Of a DNA stretch of 34,138 nt, positions 15,284 to 23,005 are shown piece by piece. Every line of letters starts with the position of its first letter. The stretch's first letter is position 1. The stretch is from positions 1 to 34,138 of the forward strand of contig JAGVEL010000013.1 in NCBI GenBank assembly GCA_020058285.1. The letters are read 5' to 3'. Source of the DNA: Candidatus Omnitrophota bacterium (GTDB lineage: Bacteria; Omnitrophota; Gorgyraeia; JAHJTE01). The notes below the pieces were generated by a model. It had not been told where the DNA came from. It saw nothing but the letters and a program-made list of their open reading frames with translations, and did no database searches. The translations under genes were made by a program, and so were the position numbers.

Positions 15284-16342
15284 CTATGAAAATATATGCT
15301 TTAATTTCTTTTTTCTGAGCGCCCGAATAAGGGCGTCAATAACCTTTGGATCAAATTGTGTCCCGGCGTTTTTCTTGAGTTCTTTTATTGCTCCAGCAAC
15401 AGTTAGACTTTGTCGTCGATAAGGACGCTCTAGAACCATGGCTTCAAAGGCATCAGCTACAGCCATTATTCTTGCACCTATGGGTATTTGATTCCTTTTA
15501 AGTCCTGCGGGATAGCCTGAGCCATCAAATTTTTCATGATGGTGTTGGATTATCGGGATTGCCGGTTTGAGCAATTGTAAGGGTTTTATAATTTCTACAC
15601 CTTTTGAAGGATGTTTCTTTATAAGCCGATACTCTTTGCCGGTTAATTTTTTTGACTTTGTCAGTATTTTTACAGGAATATCAATTTTTCCGGCATCGTG
15701 AAGTAATCCAGCATAAAGCAATGCGTGGATATCAGTTTCCGACAGGTGCATTTGTTCTGCGATCGCCAGAAGGATATGGTTAAATTTCTTGGAATGGGTA
15801 TATGCCTTTGGCGTTGTGGCATTCAGGACAGCAACCAGTGATTTTACGCTGCCTAAAAGAATCTTTTGTTGTTCTTCGTAAAGCCGAAGGTTCCTTATTG
15901 CCATGACTAATTGTTCTCCCAAGCTCATGGCGATTTCTTGGTCTATGCCATCAAAAGCTTTTGTATCGGATTTTCCCCTGATAATAAAACCACCCATTAG
16001 GTTATCACCGATTAGAGGAACTCCTAAAAAATTATGCTCAGTAATTAAAGAGCCGGAAAGAACAATTTTCCTTTCTAAAGAATTCGAGATTCTTCTTTTT
16101 CTCCTAAATAAGCTTTTCTTTTTTGGATCAGCATATACCTTAACCGCAATAAATTTCTTATTTGGTTCAGAAATGATAATCTGGCATATTTGGGCTTTGA
16201 CAATTTGGCTGGCAAGTTTCGCAACACGCAGCAATAACTCTTTAATATCTGTGGTAGAGTTTATCAGCCGGGATATGACATGGATAGCCGAAAGGGCAGT
16301 TTTATACCTTTTCGTAAGGTTCAAATAGTTTTTTGTATTCAT
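15284..16342 (-). CDS. GAF plus HD-GYP domain protein, predicted cyclic-di-GMP phosphodiesterase
   Basis: The 352-residue protein is cytosolic. An N-terminal GAF-like sensor (about 30-155) is followed by an HD-GYP domain (about 165-345). Catalytic residues are present: H183 in the THSKKF block, HD at 215-216 (LLHDAGKIDIP), HP at 244-245, HHE at 268-270 and the signature DGSGYPAGL (273-281), then ARIMAVADAFEAM. Active HD-GYP enzymes hydrolyse cyclic-di-GMP to pGpG or GMP with a di- or tri-metal centre. The ATG overlaps the end of the dGTPase gene by 41 nt. No other ATG is available before the GAF domain, and the site only has a weak AGG upstream. Confidence 0.9.
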   Translation of the reverse strand: MNTKNYLNLTKRYKTALSAIHVISRLINSTTDIKELLLRVAKLASQIVKAQICQIIISEPNKKFIAVKVYADPKKKSLFRRKRRISNSLERKIVLSGSLITEHNFLGVPLIGDNLMGGFIIRGKSDTKAFDGIDQEIAMSLGEQLVMAIRNLRLYEEQQKILLGSVKSLVAVLNATTPKAYTHSKKFNHILLAIAEQMHLSETDIHALLYAGLLHDAGKIDIPVKILTKSKKLTGKEYRLIKKHPSKGVEIIKPLQLLKPAIPIIQHHHEKFDGSGYPAGLKRNQIPIGARIMAVADAFEAMVLERPYRRQSLTVAGAIKELKKNAGTQFDPKVIDALIRALRKKKLKHIFS

Positions 16343-17453
16343 TTAAAGCATACCTGTCAGTCATGCCTGCGATATAGTCGCAGACCACCCTTTTTGTTGA
16401 ATATGTCTTAAGGTGCCCCTGAATAGAGCTTGGCAATGCCTGGGGCTTTTGTTCGTAAAGATTAAATACTTCTTTTATAAAACGTTTTGCCTTGTCTGAC
16501 ATGCGCACAACGCGGTAATGATTATAAAGATTTTTGAAAAGAAAACTCCTTAAGGGGAGCCTTTTTTTTAAAACCTGCGGGCTAAAGCTTATAATTTTTT
16601 CCGGAATTTCTTTAGCCTTCTTTGCGCATGAAATATCGAACTGTTTAATTCTTTTTTTTGACTCATTTATTATATCAGTTACTAGAAAATTTATCAAAGA
16701 TTTAATTATTTGATAAATCTTCAGCTTTTCGTTAATCTTTGGGTATAATTTAACGACGCTTTCCTCCAAATCTTGCCAGAGTTCGATTTGTTTTAACTGG
16801 CCGGCGTCTAATAATTTTGAAGTTAAACCATCATCTAAATCATGATTATCATAAGCAATCTCATCAGCAGCATCAACTACTTGAGTTTCTAGGTTTTGGC
16901 CTAAATCTGGCTCAAAATCGGATAATTTAGAATACAATTCGACTGCGCCAGAATGTTTAACAATGCCTTCTCTTACTTCCCAGCTTAAATTTAAACCAGG
17001 GAATTCTGCGTATCTTTCTTCTAAAAGGTCCACTACTCTTAAACCTTGGAGATTATGATTAAAGCCGCCCTCTGTTTTCATTAATTCTGCCAGCGCGTCT
17101 TCTCCGGAGTGGCCAAAAGGGGTATGTCCAAGGTCATGAGCTAAGGCAATTGCTTCCACAAGGTCTTCGTTAAGATTTAGTGCCCGAGCGATAGTCCGGG
17201 CTATCTGGGTAACTTCAAGGGTGTGCGTAAGCCGTGTCCGGTAATAATCGCCCTCATGATTTACAAAGACCTGAGTTTTATACTCCAATTTTCTAAAAGA
17301 AGCAGAGTGAATGATCCTGTCTCTGTCGCGCTGGTAAATTGTGCGGTAAGAATGCTCAGTTTCCTTAAATGCCCGGCCCTTGCTATCCAGATTTTTAGTC
17401 GCATAGAGCGCTAGCTGAGAGTCTATCTTTTTATTTAGATTTTCATTAAGCAT
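16302..17453 (-). CDS. dgt: Deoxyguanosinetriphosphate triphosphohydrolase-like protein
   Basis: This is a 383-residue HD-superfamily dNTPase that removes triphosphate from dNTPs in the cytosol. It has FRKLEYKTQVFVNHEGDYYR and TRLTHTLEVTQIARTIARAL, giving His77 and its partner Arg. The catalytic core is AIALAHDLGHTPFGHSGEDA, with the HD pair at 106-107 and further His at 110 and 115. A later Asp in VDAADEIAYDNHDLDDG completes the metal site. Length and motifs fit the Dgt-like type 2 group. It overlaps the HIT gene start by 8 nt. The family helps control dNTP pools and can affect DNA fidelity and phage replication. Confidence 0.94.
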   Translation of the reverse strand: MLNENLNKKIDSQLALYATKNLDSKGRAFKETEHSYRTIYQRDRDRIIHSASFRKLEYKTQVFVNHEGDYYRTRLTHTLEVTQIARTIARALNLNEDLVEAIALAHDLGHTPFGHSGEDALAELMKTEGGFNHNLQGLRVVDLLEERYAEFPGLNLSWEVREGIVKHSGAVELYSKLSDFEPDLGQNLETQVVDAADEIAYDNHDLDDGLTSKLLDAGQLKQIELWQDLEESVVKLYPKINEKLKIYQIIKSLINFLVTDIINESKKRIKQFDISCAKKAKEIPEKIISFSPQVLKKRLPLRSFLFKNLYNHYRVVRMSDKAKRFIKEVFNLYEQKPQALPSSIQGHLKTYSTKRVVCDYIAGMTDRYALNEYKKLFEPYEKV

Positions 17454-17934
17454 TTTGGATCTTTTTCCTAAGCTGCCTTAAAAGCTCTTCCAAAGACTGC
17501 GAGACTACTTTGGTTTTTGATGTAACTGGCATAAAGTTTGTGTCGCCTTTCCAGCGGGGGACAATATGTATATGCAAATGTTTATCTATCCCTGCCCCGG
17601 CAACTGTTCCCAGGTTTGATCCGATATTATAGCCCTGGGGAGATAAAACTGCATCAAGCAATTTTTGCGATTTAACTAACAAATTCATTAAGTCAAGGAT
17701 TTCGGTTTGGCTTAGCTGTTTAAAATCTTTCTTGTGCGCCTTTGGACAAATCATTAAGTGGCCATTATTATACGGGAATTTATTCAAGATACTGATGCTG
17801 AATTTAGAGCGCAATACGACGAGGTTTTGGTTATCTTTGAATTTTAGTTTAACTATTTTACATAGTAAGCAACCTTTTTCTTTTTTGCTCTTGCGGATAT
17901 AACTTATTCTCCAAGGCGCCCAAAGTTTATCCAT
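17446..17934 (-). CDS. HIT family hydrolase/phosphorylase
   Basis: A 162-residue cytosolic nucleotide-binding protein. The opening MDKLWAPWRISYIRKSKKEK is typical of the bacterial/archaeal Ap4A phosphorylase-like HIT group. A CLLC pair (22-25) contributes a possible zinc site, and NNGHLMICPKAHKKDF precedes the active site. The histidine triad is HLHIHIVPRW (His119, 121, 123). The likely substrates are dinucleoside polyphosphates or AMP-linked compounds. The gene lies 6 nt after the phosphoesterase and overlaps dgt, so nucleotide housekeeping genes are clustered here. Confidence 0.92.
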   Translation of the reverse strand: MDKLWAPWRISYIRKSKKEKGCLLCKIVKLKFKDNQNLVVLRSKFSISILNKFPYNNGHLMICPKAHKKDFKQLSQTEILDLMNLLVKSQKLLDAVLSPQGYNIGSNLGTVAGAGIDKHLHIHIVPRWKGDTNFMPVTSKTKVVSQSLEELLRQLRKKIQNA

Positions 17935-17940
17935 ATCACT

Positions 17941-18435
17941 TTAATTTATTAGTTTTTCAATCCTAGTTTTAAAATTATTTTTATTAACCTCAATTACTCC
18001 ATAAGTTGCATAATCCGAAAAGAACGTATCAGTTAAGCTTCCGGGGTTAAAAAATAAGACCGAACCATTTTTTTTATTCAATGGTTTGTGGGAGTGCCCA
18101 AATACAATAATGTCTACATCGTCAGATTTAAATTCGTTTTTTAAAAGTTCAACTAAATTATCCGGATTGCCCCAGCCATGGATTAAACCTATTTTTATTC
18201 CCTGGACATCAATGATTTCCTTTTGTTTTAAATATTTTTTGGTTTCAGGAGAATCCATGTTGCCCCAAACTGCTTTTACCGGAGCAATACTCTCTAAATC
18301 CTTTAAGATTGATATATCCACCAGGTCTCCGGCATGTAGAAATAAATCCGCATCCGAAACGTTCTCCAAAAACTTTTGAGGCAGTTTCTCTGCTCTGACT
18401 GGAATGTGTGTATCTGCGATAGCTACAATTTTCAT
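17941..18435 (-). CDS. YfcE/MJ0936-type metallophosphoesterase
   Basis: This is a 164-residue calcineurin-like phosphodiesterase with every metal ligand block in place: IADTH (Asp8, His10), HAGDLVD (Asp37), WGNMDSPE (Asn59), IHGWG (His86) and FGHSH (His114, His116). The size and compact fold match YfcE and MJ0936, which hydrolyse phosphodiesters in vitro. A physiological substrate cannot be read from the sequence. It starts one base after the AAA ATPase stop and sits 6 nt before the HIT gene, in the middle of the long operon. Confidence 0.93.
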   Translation of the reverse strand: MKIVAIADTHIPVRAEKLPQKFLENVSDADLFLHAGDLVDISILKDLESIAPVKAVWGNMDSPETKKYLKQKEIIDVQGIKIGLIHGWGNPDNLVELLKNEFKSDDVDIIVFGHSHKPLNKKNGSVLFFNPGSLTDTFFSDYATYGVIEVNKNNFKTRIEKLIN

Positions 18436-18436
18436 T

Positions 18437-20077
18437 CTAGTAATGAATTATGCTCGGTTTGCCGTAAAGGCTTAAAAGAAGGTTAAGCTGGTCTAATCTC
18501 CAGGTTTGAATCTTTTCTTCTTTAGCTAATAGAGCAGCATTTAAATCCATCTCACCCAGAGAGATTAAAATCTTTTTTATCCGGCCTTGATCTTTAAATT
18601 TATCGCATTCAGCGGCAAATTCCATAATGTCATCTTCGTTTACGTTGCCCGGTTTTAGAGCTGTAATCCAAATATTGCTTGGATTCCTGCCGAACAGGCC
18701 TTCTTTTATTCCATTTCCCGTAAAGCTTAAAGGCCTTAATTCATCAAATCTAGCTAATTTTAATCTGCGCCGTTCAAAAACAATTGATTCGTCTTGGAAA
18801 CGCTTAAATACCTCTTCTATGCGTTCTATTATTTTCCGCTTTGCCTCAAATGCAAAACCTTCTAATAGTTTATCGATTTCGTAATCAAAATTGTTTTTAA
18901 ATACGATCTCGTCGTCACTTAGCCTGTTTAACCTTTTGGAAAAAACAAATTTTAACCATAATTCAAAAAGTGGATCATTGATTCGATAAAAACTGGAGTT
19001 TTTAATTATGAGTTCCTGCTCTACAAGTTTTGCGAGTCTTGGCTTAATCTTTTGATTAGTAGTTTGTAACTGTTTGGCGATAAAGGTTAACTTGTTATAA
19101 TTATTAGCAATTGCTATCAAAATCTCCACCATCGAGATGCTGTCTAATTTCGTTGATTCATTTCTTAGCCGCGGTTCAATAATATTATTAAACTTTTCGT
19201 TTAATAATCCGGTTTCTTTGGTTAGGAGATTGAATAAAGCATCTTTTACTGCCCGAGAATCTATTGCGCGGCCAGCGTAGTTTTCGGCTACCCGGGCTGC
19301 TTCCTTGGCGATTATTTTAATATAAAATGGGAAACCAGCAGTCAAATTAATAATGAAATCCACGTAGATATCAGCAATTGTGCAAGGCGAGATAATATTA
19401 GAAATAAACTCTTTGCTGGTTTTGTGATCCAAGGTGCTTATATTTATAGTTTCAAAATTTCCAAATAAAAGCGAGAGTTTCTCGGAAAGAATCTTTTGTG
19501 CCTCTTGAATCTTCGAGCTTGAAACAATAAAAGCAACAGATTTTTGCAACATTATTTTTTTTCCGAGTATGGAGAAAACATTTTTAATATTTAAGTCCTC
19601 TAATAAATGGAATTCATCAATAATAATTACCAGTTTCATGCCGCTTTCCTGCGTAAAGATATCAATAGAATCAAGCGATTTTTGGTAGGCTTCATTGTAT
19701 TTGTGTTTTTCAATTAATTGCGTTACTAGTTTTATGGAACTAGCTGTGTTCGGGAGGAATTGTTCAGCTGCCTTGGACAGATAACAGAAGTCTTCTTTTA
19801 TTATAAGCCCCTTTTCTTGCAGATAGCCGTAGAGAAGGCTGCCTAATAATTTATGCACGAATAAATTAAAATCTGAACATTGCAAATCCACATAGGCAAA
19901 TGTCAGCTCTGGCCGATGAAAGTTTGAGATTATATATTTTAATATAGTACTCTTTCCTACGCCTGCTGGGCCTAACAGAGCAATATTCTGCCGGTAACCA
20001 TCCTGAAGGCTATTTAGGCGCTTATAAATAGATTCTAAAATATTAATCCGTTTTAAAATTATTTCTTTATCCTGCAT
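18437..20077 (-). CDS. Archaeal-type AAA/STAND ATPase with winged helix and C-terminal nuclease-like domain
   Basis: The 546-residue protein has Walker A GPAGVGKS (36-43), Walker B VIIIDEF (150-156) and sensor-like AFIVSSSKI. A winged-helix segment (about 310-365) contains NNYNKLTFIAKQLQTTNQKI and YRINDPLFELWLKFVFSK, which is the hallmark linker of the ATPase/DUF234 family widespread in archaea. The last 140 residues (KILISLGEMDLNAALLAKEE, then IQTWRLDQLNLLL) resemble a PD-(D/E)XK-like domain whose catalytic residues I cannot confirm. Function is unknown; NTP-dependent DNA or protein remodelling is possible. It abuts the NlpD-like gene (stop then ATG, no gap) and the phosphoesterase. Confidence 0.8.
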   Translation of the reverse strand: MQDKEIILKRINILESIYKRLNSLQDGYRQNIALLGPAGVGKSTILKYIISNFHRPELTFAYVDLQCSDFNLFVHKLLGSLLYGYLQEKGLIIKEDFCYLSKAAEQFLPNTASSIKLVTQLIEKHKYNEAYQKSLDSIDIFTQESGMKLVIIIDEFHLLEDLNIKNVFSILGKKIMLQKSVAFIVSSSKIQEAQKILSEKLSLLFGNFETINISTLDHKTSKEFISNIISPCTIADIYVDFIINLTAGFPFYIKIIAKEAARVAENYAGRAIDSRAVKDALFNLLTKETGLLNEKFNNIIEPRLRNESTKLDSISMVEILIAIANNYNKLTFIAKQLQTTNQKIKPRLAKLVEQELIIKNSSFYRINDPLFELWLKFVFSKRLNRLSDDEIVFKNNFDYEIDKLLEGFAFEAKRKIIERIEEVFKRFQDESIVFERRRLKLARFDELRPLSFTGNGIKEGLFGRNPSNIWITALKPGNVNEDDIMEFAAECDKFKDQGRIKKILISLGEMDLNAALLAKEEKIQTWRLDQLNLLLSLYGKPSIIHY

Positions 20078-20764
20078 TTATCTTACCGGTAGATAATAAA
20101 GAGGGTTTAGGGCTTTATTATTTTTTCGTATCTCAAAATTTAAAAACCAGCCTTTTCCTGTTCCAAGCGAATTGGCCTTGGCAATAACCATCCCCTGGTT
20201 AACTCTTTCTTCAGGCGATACAAGGATTTGGCCAAGATTAGTATAAACAGTATAAAAATTATCTTCATGGTTAATTATTATTGTTTTACCATAACTTTTT
20301 AGATTAGGATAGATTAGTGTTATTTTGCCACTTTTGGCTGCAACAACATTTTCTTCGCTAAATGAGCGCAATAATATTCCTTTGTTAGCCGAGCCATTTT
20401 GTATATTGCCAAAACCCGATATTACTTCTGCATTCAACGGCCAAATAAAAACACTATTAACATTACTGTAAGCGGAAATTTCAAATTTTTTTGCCTGAGG
20501 GATAAATATTTTTTGGCCAATTTCTATCTTTGTCGAGTCATTAATATTATTAGCGCTGACCAGGCTATCAACATCGGTTTGATAGCGTTGGCTGATTTGC
20601 CAGATTGTTTCACCCTTTTTTACAATATGAAAAATTCCTTCAACATTTCTAGGGGCTAAATTTTGCGTCTGCTTTTCGTATTCCACGCTGGCGCAGCCGC
20701 AAAGTAACGAACAAAGTGTAATTATTAAAATTTTAGAAATATTTTTTTTAATCTTTGTATCCAT
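20078..20764 (-). CDS. NlpD-like lipoprotein: LysM plus catalytically degenerate LytM/M23 domain
   Basis: This 228-residue lipoprotein has LCGC (lipid-anchored Cys24). A LysM domain (about 45-89, FHIVKKGETIWQISQRYQTD) binds peptidoglycan. The C-terminal M23 fold (about 115-228) keeps GFG, VVAAKSGKITLIYPN and LNPLYYLPVR, but its zinc ligands are lost: NKGILLRS replaces HxGxD, YTNLG replaces YxHL, and LNFEI replaces LHFEI. This is the EnvC/NlpD situation, where the LytM domain activates an amidase instead of cutting. The ATG lies only 7 nt downstream of the tRNA-Gly 3' end and no Shine-Dalgarno is present. No amidase gene is nearby. Confidence 0.88.
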   Translation of the reverse strand: MDTKIKKNISKILIITLCSLLCGCASVEYEKQTQNLAPRNVEGIFHIVKKGETIWQISQRYQTDVDSLVSANNINDSTKIEIGQKIFIPQAKKFEISAYSNVNSVFIWPLNAEVISGFGNIQNGSANKGILLRSFSEENVVAAKSGKITLIYPNLKSYGKTIIINHEDNFYTVYTNLGQILVSPEERVNQGMVIAKANSLGTGKGWFLNFEIRKNNKALNPLYYLPVR

Positions 20765-20771
20765 TTTAAAT

Positions 20772-20842
20772 AGCGGGTGAGCGGAATTGAACCGCCGTTT
20801 ACAGCTTGGGAAGCTGCCATTCTACCACTGAATTACACCCGC
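20772..20842 (-). tRNA. tRNA-Gly (anticodon CCC)
   Basis: The minus-strand cloverleaf has a 7-bp acceptor stem (GCGGGTG with CACCCGC) and a D arm containing TTCAGTGGTAGAA. The anticodon stem is GCAGC/GCTGT with loop TTCCCAA, so the anticodon is CCC. The T arm has GGTTCAATTCC. The discriminator base is T (U73), as for bacterial glycine tRNAs, and CCA is not encoded. It is 71 nt long and is packed one base after the thiC stop and 7 nt before the NlpD-like ATG, so it must be cut from a long mRNA unless it has its own promoter within thiC. Confidence 0.95.
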
Positions 20843-20843
20843 A

Positions 20844-22124
20844 TTAATTAAGGCAACGTTCAATTAATTTCATAGAACAATATTTACCGCACATTGTGCA
20901 GGTTTTTAAATCCTTAGGTCTAATCGAATGTCTAAGTTTGCTTGATTTTTCTGGATCAATAGATAAAGATATTAATTTTTTCCAGTTTCTTTTATTGCGA
21001 GCGTAAGACATTTGGTTATCCCAAAGATTTGCATCTTTAATCCCCTTGGCAATATCTGCGCTATGAGCAGCAATCCGGGATGCAATCAGTCCATCTCTTA
21101 CATCTTCAAGGGTAGGATGCCTTAAATGCTCCGCAGGTGTTACATAACATAAAAAATCTGCCCCATAAAACGCAGCCAACGCACCGCCGATAGCCGCAGT
21201 TATGTGGTCATAGCCGCTGGCTACATCGCAGACGAGCGGCCCAAGAACATAAAACGGAGCATTTTTACAAAATTTCTTTTCTAAAAGTATATTTTTTTCA
21301 ATTTGGTTTAACGGTACATGTCCTGGACCTTCTACGATTACCTGGACATCTTTGGCTCTTGCCCGGGTAACTAGTTGGCCTAAAACTTTTAATTCCTTTA
21401 TTTGCGCTGCATCTGTTGCATCGGCTATTGCGCCTGGCCTTAGGCCATCGCCTAAACTCAAAACAATGTCGTATTTAAATGCTAAATCCAGGATGTCATC
21501 AAAATATTCAAAAAAAGGGTTTTCTTTATTTTGTGCCTTCATCCAAGCGCTGATAATTGCCCCACCCCTGCTGACCATAGGAATAAGGCGGCGGCTTTTT
21601 TTTAACACGCTTAAGCTTTCTTTGGTTATGCCGCAGTGAATTGTAAAAAAATCAACACCTTGTTTTGCCTGGGTTTCCAGGCTCTTAAATATTGTGTCAA
21701 CGTCCATTTTTAGAAAGCTTCCCTTTTTCTTTTCAGCAATTGAGGCTGCTTGATAAATCGGAACAGTACCGACGGGAATTGAGGAATTTCTTAAAATTAA
21801 TTGCAGCATTTTGTCTATTGATTCGCCTACGCTTAAATCCATAACTGTATCAGCTTTTAGATTAATGGATTCGCGCAGTTTCTTTAATTCTAAGCCTACA
21901 TCTGATTTGTCAGTTGATGCACCAATGTTTACATTTACCTTTGTTTTTAATCCAGAGCCGACAGCACAGATATGCTTTGTTCTTCCCAGGGAGCTTGAAA
22001 ATATTACTGCCTGGCCATTTGCTATCTTTTTTGAGAGTTGGAGTGCGCTTATATTCTCTTGCTTTGCGCAATAGCGCACTTGCGGCGTGATTTTTTTAAG
22101 CTTTGCAAAAGTTACTTGAGTCAT
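20844..22124 (-). CDS. thiC: Phosphomethylpyrimidine synthase (ThiC family)
   Basis: This is a 426-residue non-canonical radical SAM enzyme converting AIR to HMP-P for thiamine. Typical blocks are VNVNIGASTDKSDVGLEL, DTVMDLSVGESIDKM, PVGTVPIYQA, GVDFFTIHCGI, SRGGAIISAWM, LSLGDGLRPGAIADATDAAQ, VEGPGHVPLNQIE and GADFLCYVTPAEHLRHPT. The short N-terminus matches the compact ThiC type. The C-terminal cluster motif is C409-x2-C412-x3-C416 (CTMCGKYC), one residue tighter than the CX2CX4C of E. coli ThiC. The neighbour thiD2 supports the thiamine role. The related BzaF, which makes 5-hydroxybenzimidazole, is the main alternative. Confidence 0.92.
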   Translation of the reverse strand: MTQVTFAKLKKITPQVRYCAKQENISALQLSKKIANGQAVIFSSSLGRTKHICAVGSGLKTKVNVNIGASTDKSDVGLELKKLRESINLKADTVMDLSVGESIDKMLQLILRNSSIPVGTVPIYQAASIAEKKKGSFLKMDVDTIFKSLETQAKQGVDFFTIHCGITKESLSVLKKSRRLIPMVSRGGAIISAWMKAQNKENPFFEYFDDILDLAFKYDIVLSLGDGLRPGAIADATDAAQIKELKVLGQLVTRARAKDVQVIVEGPGHVPLNQIEKNILLEKKFCKNAPFYVLGPLVCDVASGYDHITAAIGGALAAFYGADFLCYVTPAEHLRHPTLEDVRDGLIASRIAAHSADIAKGIKDANLWDNQMSYARNKRNWKKLISLSIDPEKSSKLRHSIRPKDLKTCTMCGKYCSMKLIERCLN

Positions 22125-22128
22125 TTGT

Positions 22129-22551
22129 TTATAATTTTAAATTCGCTTCTTTTTCTAAGGAATAAATCTTATATCTGATATCTTTAAATTTGCCGGACTT
22201 TTTTCTATCCAGGATCTTGGAAAATTCTTCAATAACCCTTAATGATTCTTTGACTCTTTGAATATTTGCCGAAAATATTTCCTGGCAGTTTTTTCTTTTC
22301 AATTCTGCCAAGATAGTAGTTTTACCTACATCACTAGCTGTATTCCTCGCTTTTATTAAATCCTGTTGCGGGATTAAATTCTTTAGTTCGGAAAATAATG
22401 AATGCCTGATTTTTTTAAATTTTAGCCAGAGGCAATGTTCGTCAATAGAAAAACGTATAACATCCTCGCAAACTCTTAATCCTTCTTTTAAGCGATTAAT
22501 ATTAGCGTCAAGAATTCTATTGATTTTATTTTTTTCTTGATAATTTTTCAA
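22129..22551 (-). CDS. Stand-alone ThiD2-type HMP-P kinase domain
   Basis: The 140 residues match the domain otherwise fused to the N-terminus of some ThiE proteins (ThiD2): INRILDANINRLKEGLRVCE, then IRHSLF, ARNTASDVGK and ANIQRVKESLRVIEEFSK. ThiD2 is described as a monofunctional kinase that phosphorylates HMP-P to HMP-PP, a replacement for ThiD that does not accept free HMP. It is 4 nt upstream of thiC, so synthesis and activation of the pyrimidine are made from one message. The start is a TTG inside the end of rfaE2 (26-nt overlap) with no clear Shine-Dalgarno; no better start exists, so coupling is likely. Confidence 0.85.
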   Translation of the reverse strand: MKNYQEKNKINRILDANINRLKEGLRVCEDVIRFSIDEHCLWLKFKKIRHSLFSELKNLIPQQDLIKARNTASDVGKTTILAELKRKNCQEIFSANIQRVKESLRVIEEFSKILDRKKSGKFKDIRYKIYSLEKEANLKL

Positions 22552-23005
22552 TTAAGTTTGTAGTTGAATAACCCTTTAGGTAAGGAATGCGTTTAACTTG
22601 GGCCCCATATGCTTTTACTAAATTTTGCCCGACTATATCTTTTATTTTCCAGTCTGCGCCCTTGACTAAAATATCCGGCCTTAATTCACTTATTAGCTTT
22701 AGGGGTGTGGAATCGTTAAACAAAGTTAGAAAATCAACCATTTCTAAGCTTGACAATATTTGTAATCTGTCGGCTTGTTTCGTAATCGGCCGGGAGTTGC
22801 CTTTAATCTTCCTTACTGATTTATCGGTGTTTATGCCAACTACCAGGTAGTCGCCAAGGGATTTTGCTTTTGTTAAATATTTAATATGTCCCAAATGCAG
22901 TAAATCAAAGCAGCCGTTAGTAAATACAATTTTTTTGCGTTTTTTCTTTAGATTGTAAATAATTTTTCCTAATTTTTTATGATTAAGAACAATTTTATTT
23001 TTCAT
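22526..23005 (-). CDS. rfaE2: D-glycero-beta-D-manno-heptose 1-phosphate adenylyltransferase
   Basis: A 159-residue nucleotidyltransferase, equal to the C-terminal half of HldE. It has VFTNGCFDLLHLGHIKYL with the HxGH site (37-40), DRLQILSSLEMVDFLTLF, PDILVKGADWK and the ending RIPYLKGYSTTNLIEKL. It uses ATP to turn heptose 1-phosphate into ADP-heptose, the precursor of LPS inner core or related glycans. It is coupled to gmhA by a 4-nt overlap. The kinase (hldA), phosphatase (gmhB) and epimerase (hldD) are not in the window. Confidence 0.95.
   Translation of the reverse strand: MKNKIVLNHKKLGKIIYNLKKKRKKIVFTNGCFDLLHLGHIKYLTKAKSLGDYLVVGINTDKSVRKIKGNSRPITKQADRLQILSSLEMVDFLTLFNDSTPLKLISELRPDILVKGADWKIKDIVGQNLVKAYGAQVKRIPYLKGYSTTNLIEKLSRKK

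Noticed and set aside
18437-20077. ATPase with nuclease-like end as a defence gene
   Set aside because: It is embedded with zero or one-base gaps among housekeeping genes, with no partner toxin, methylase or mobile element, so a defence role is not supported.
22552-22600. TPP riboswitch expected upstream of thiamine genes
   Set aside because: thiD2 starts inside rfaE2 and thiC is 4 nt further on, so there is no leader room for a THI element.
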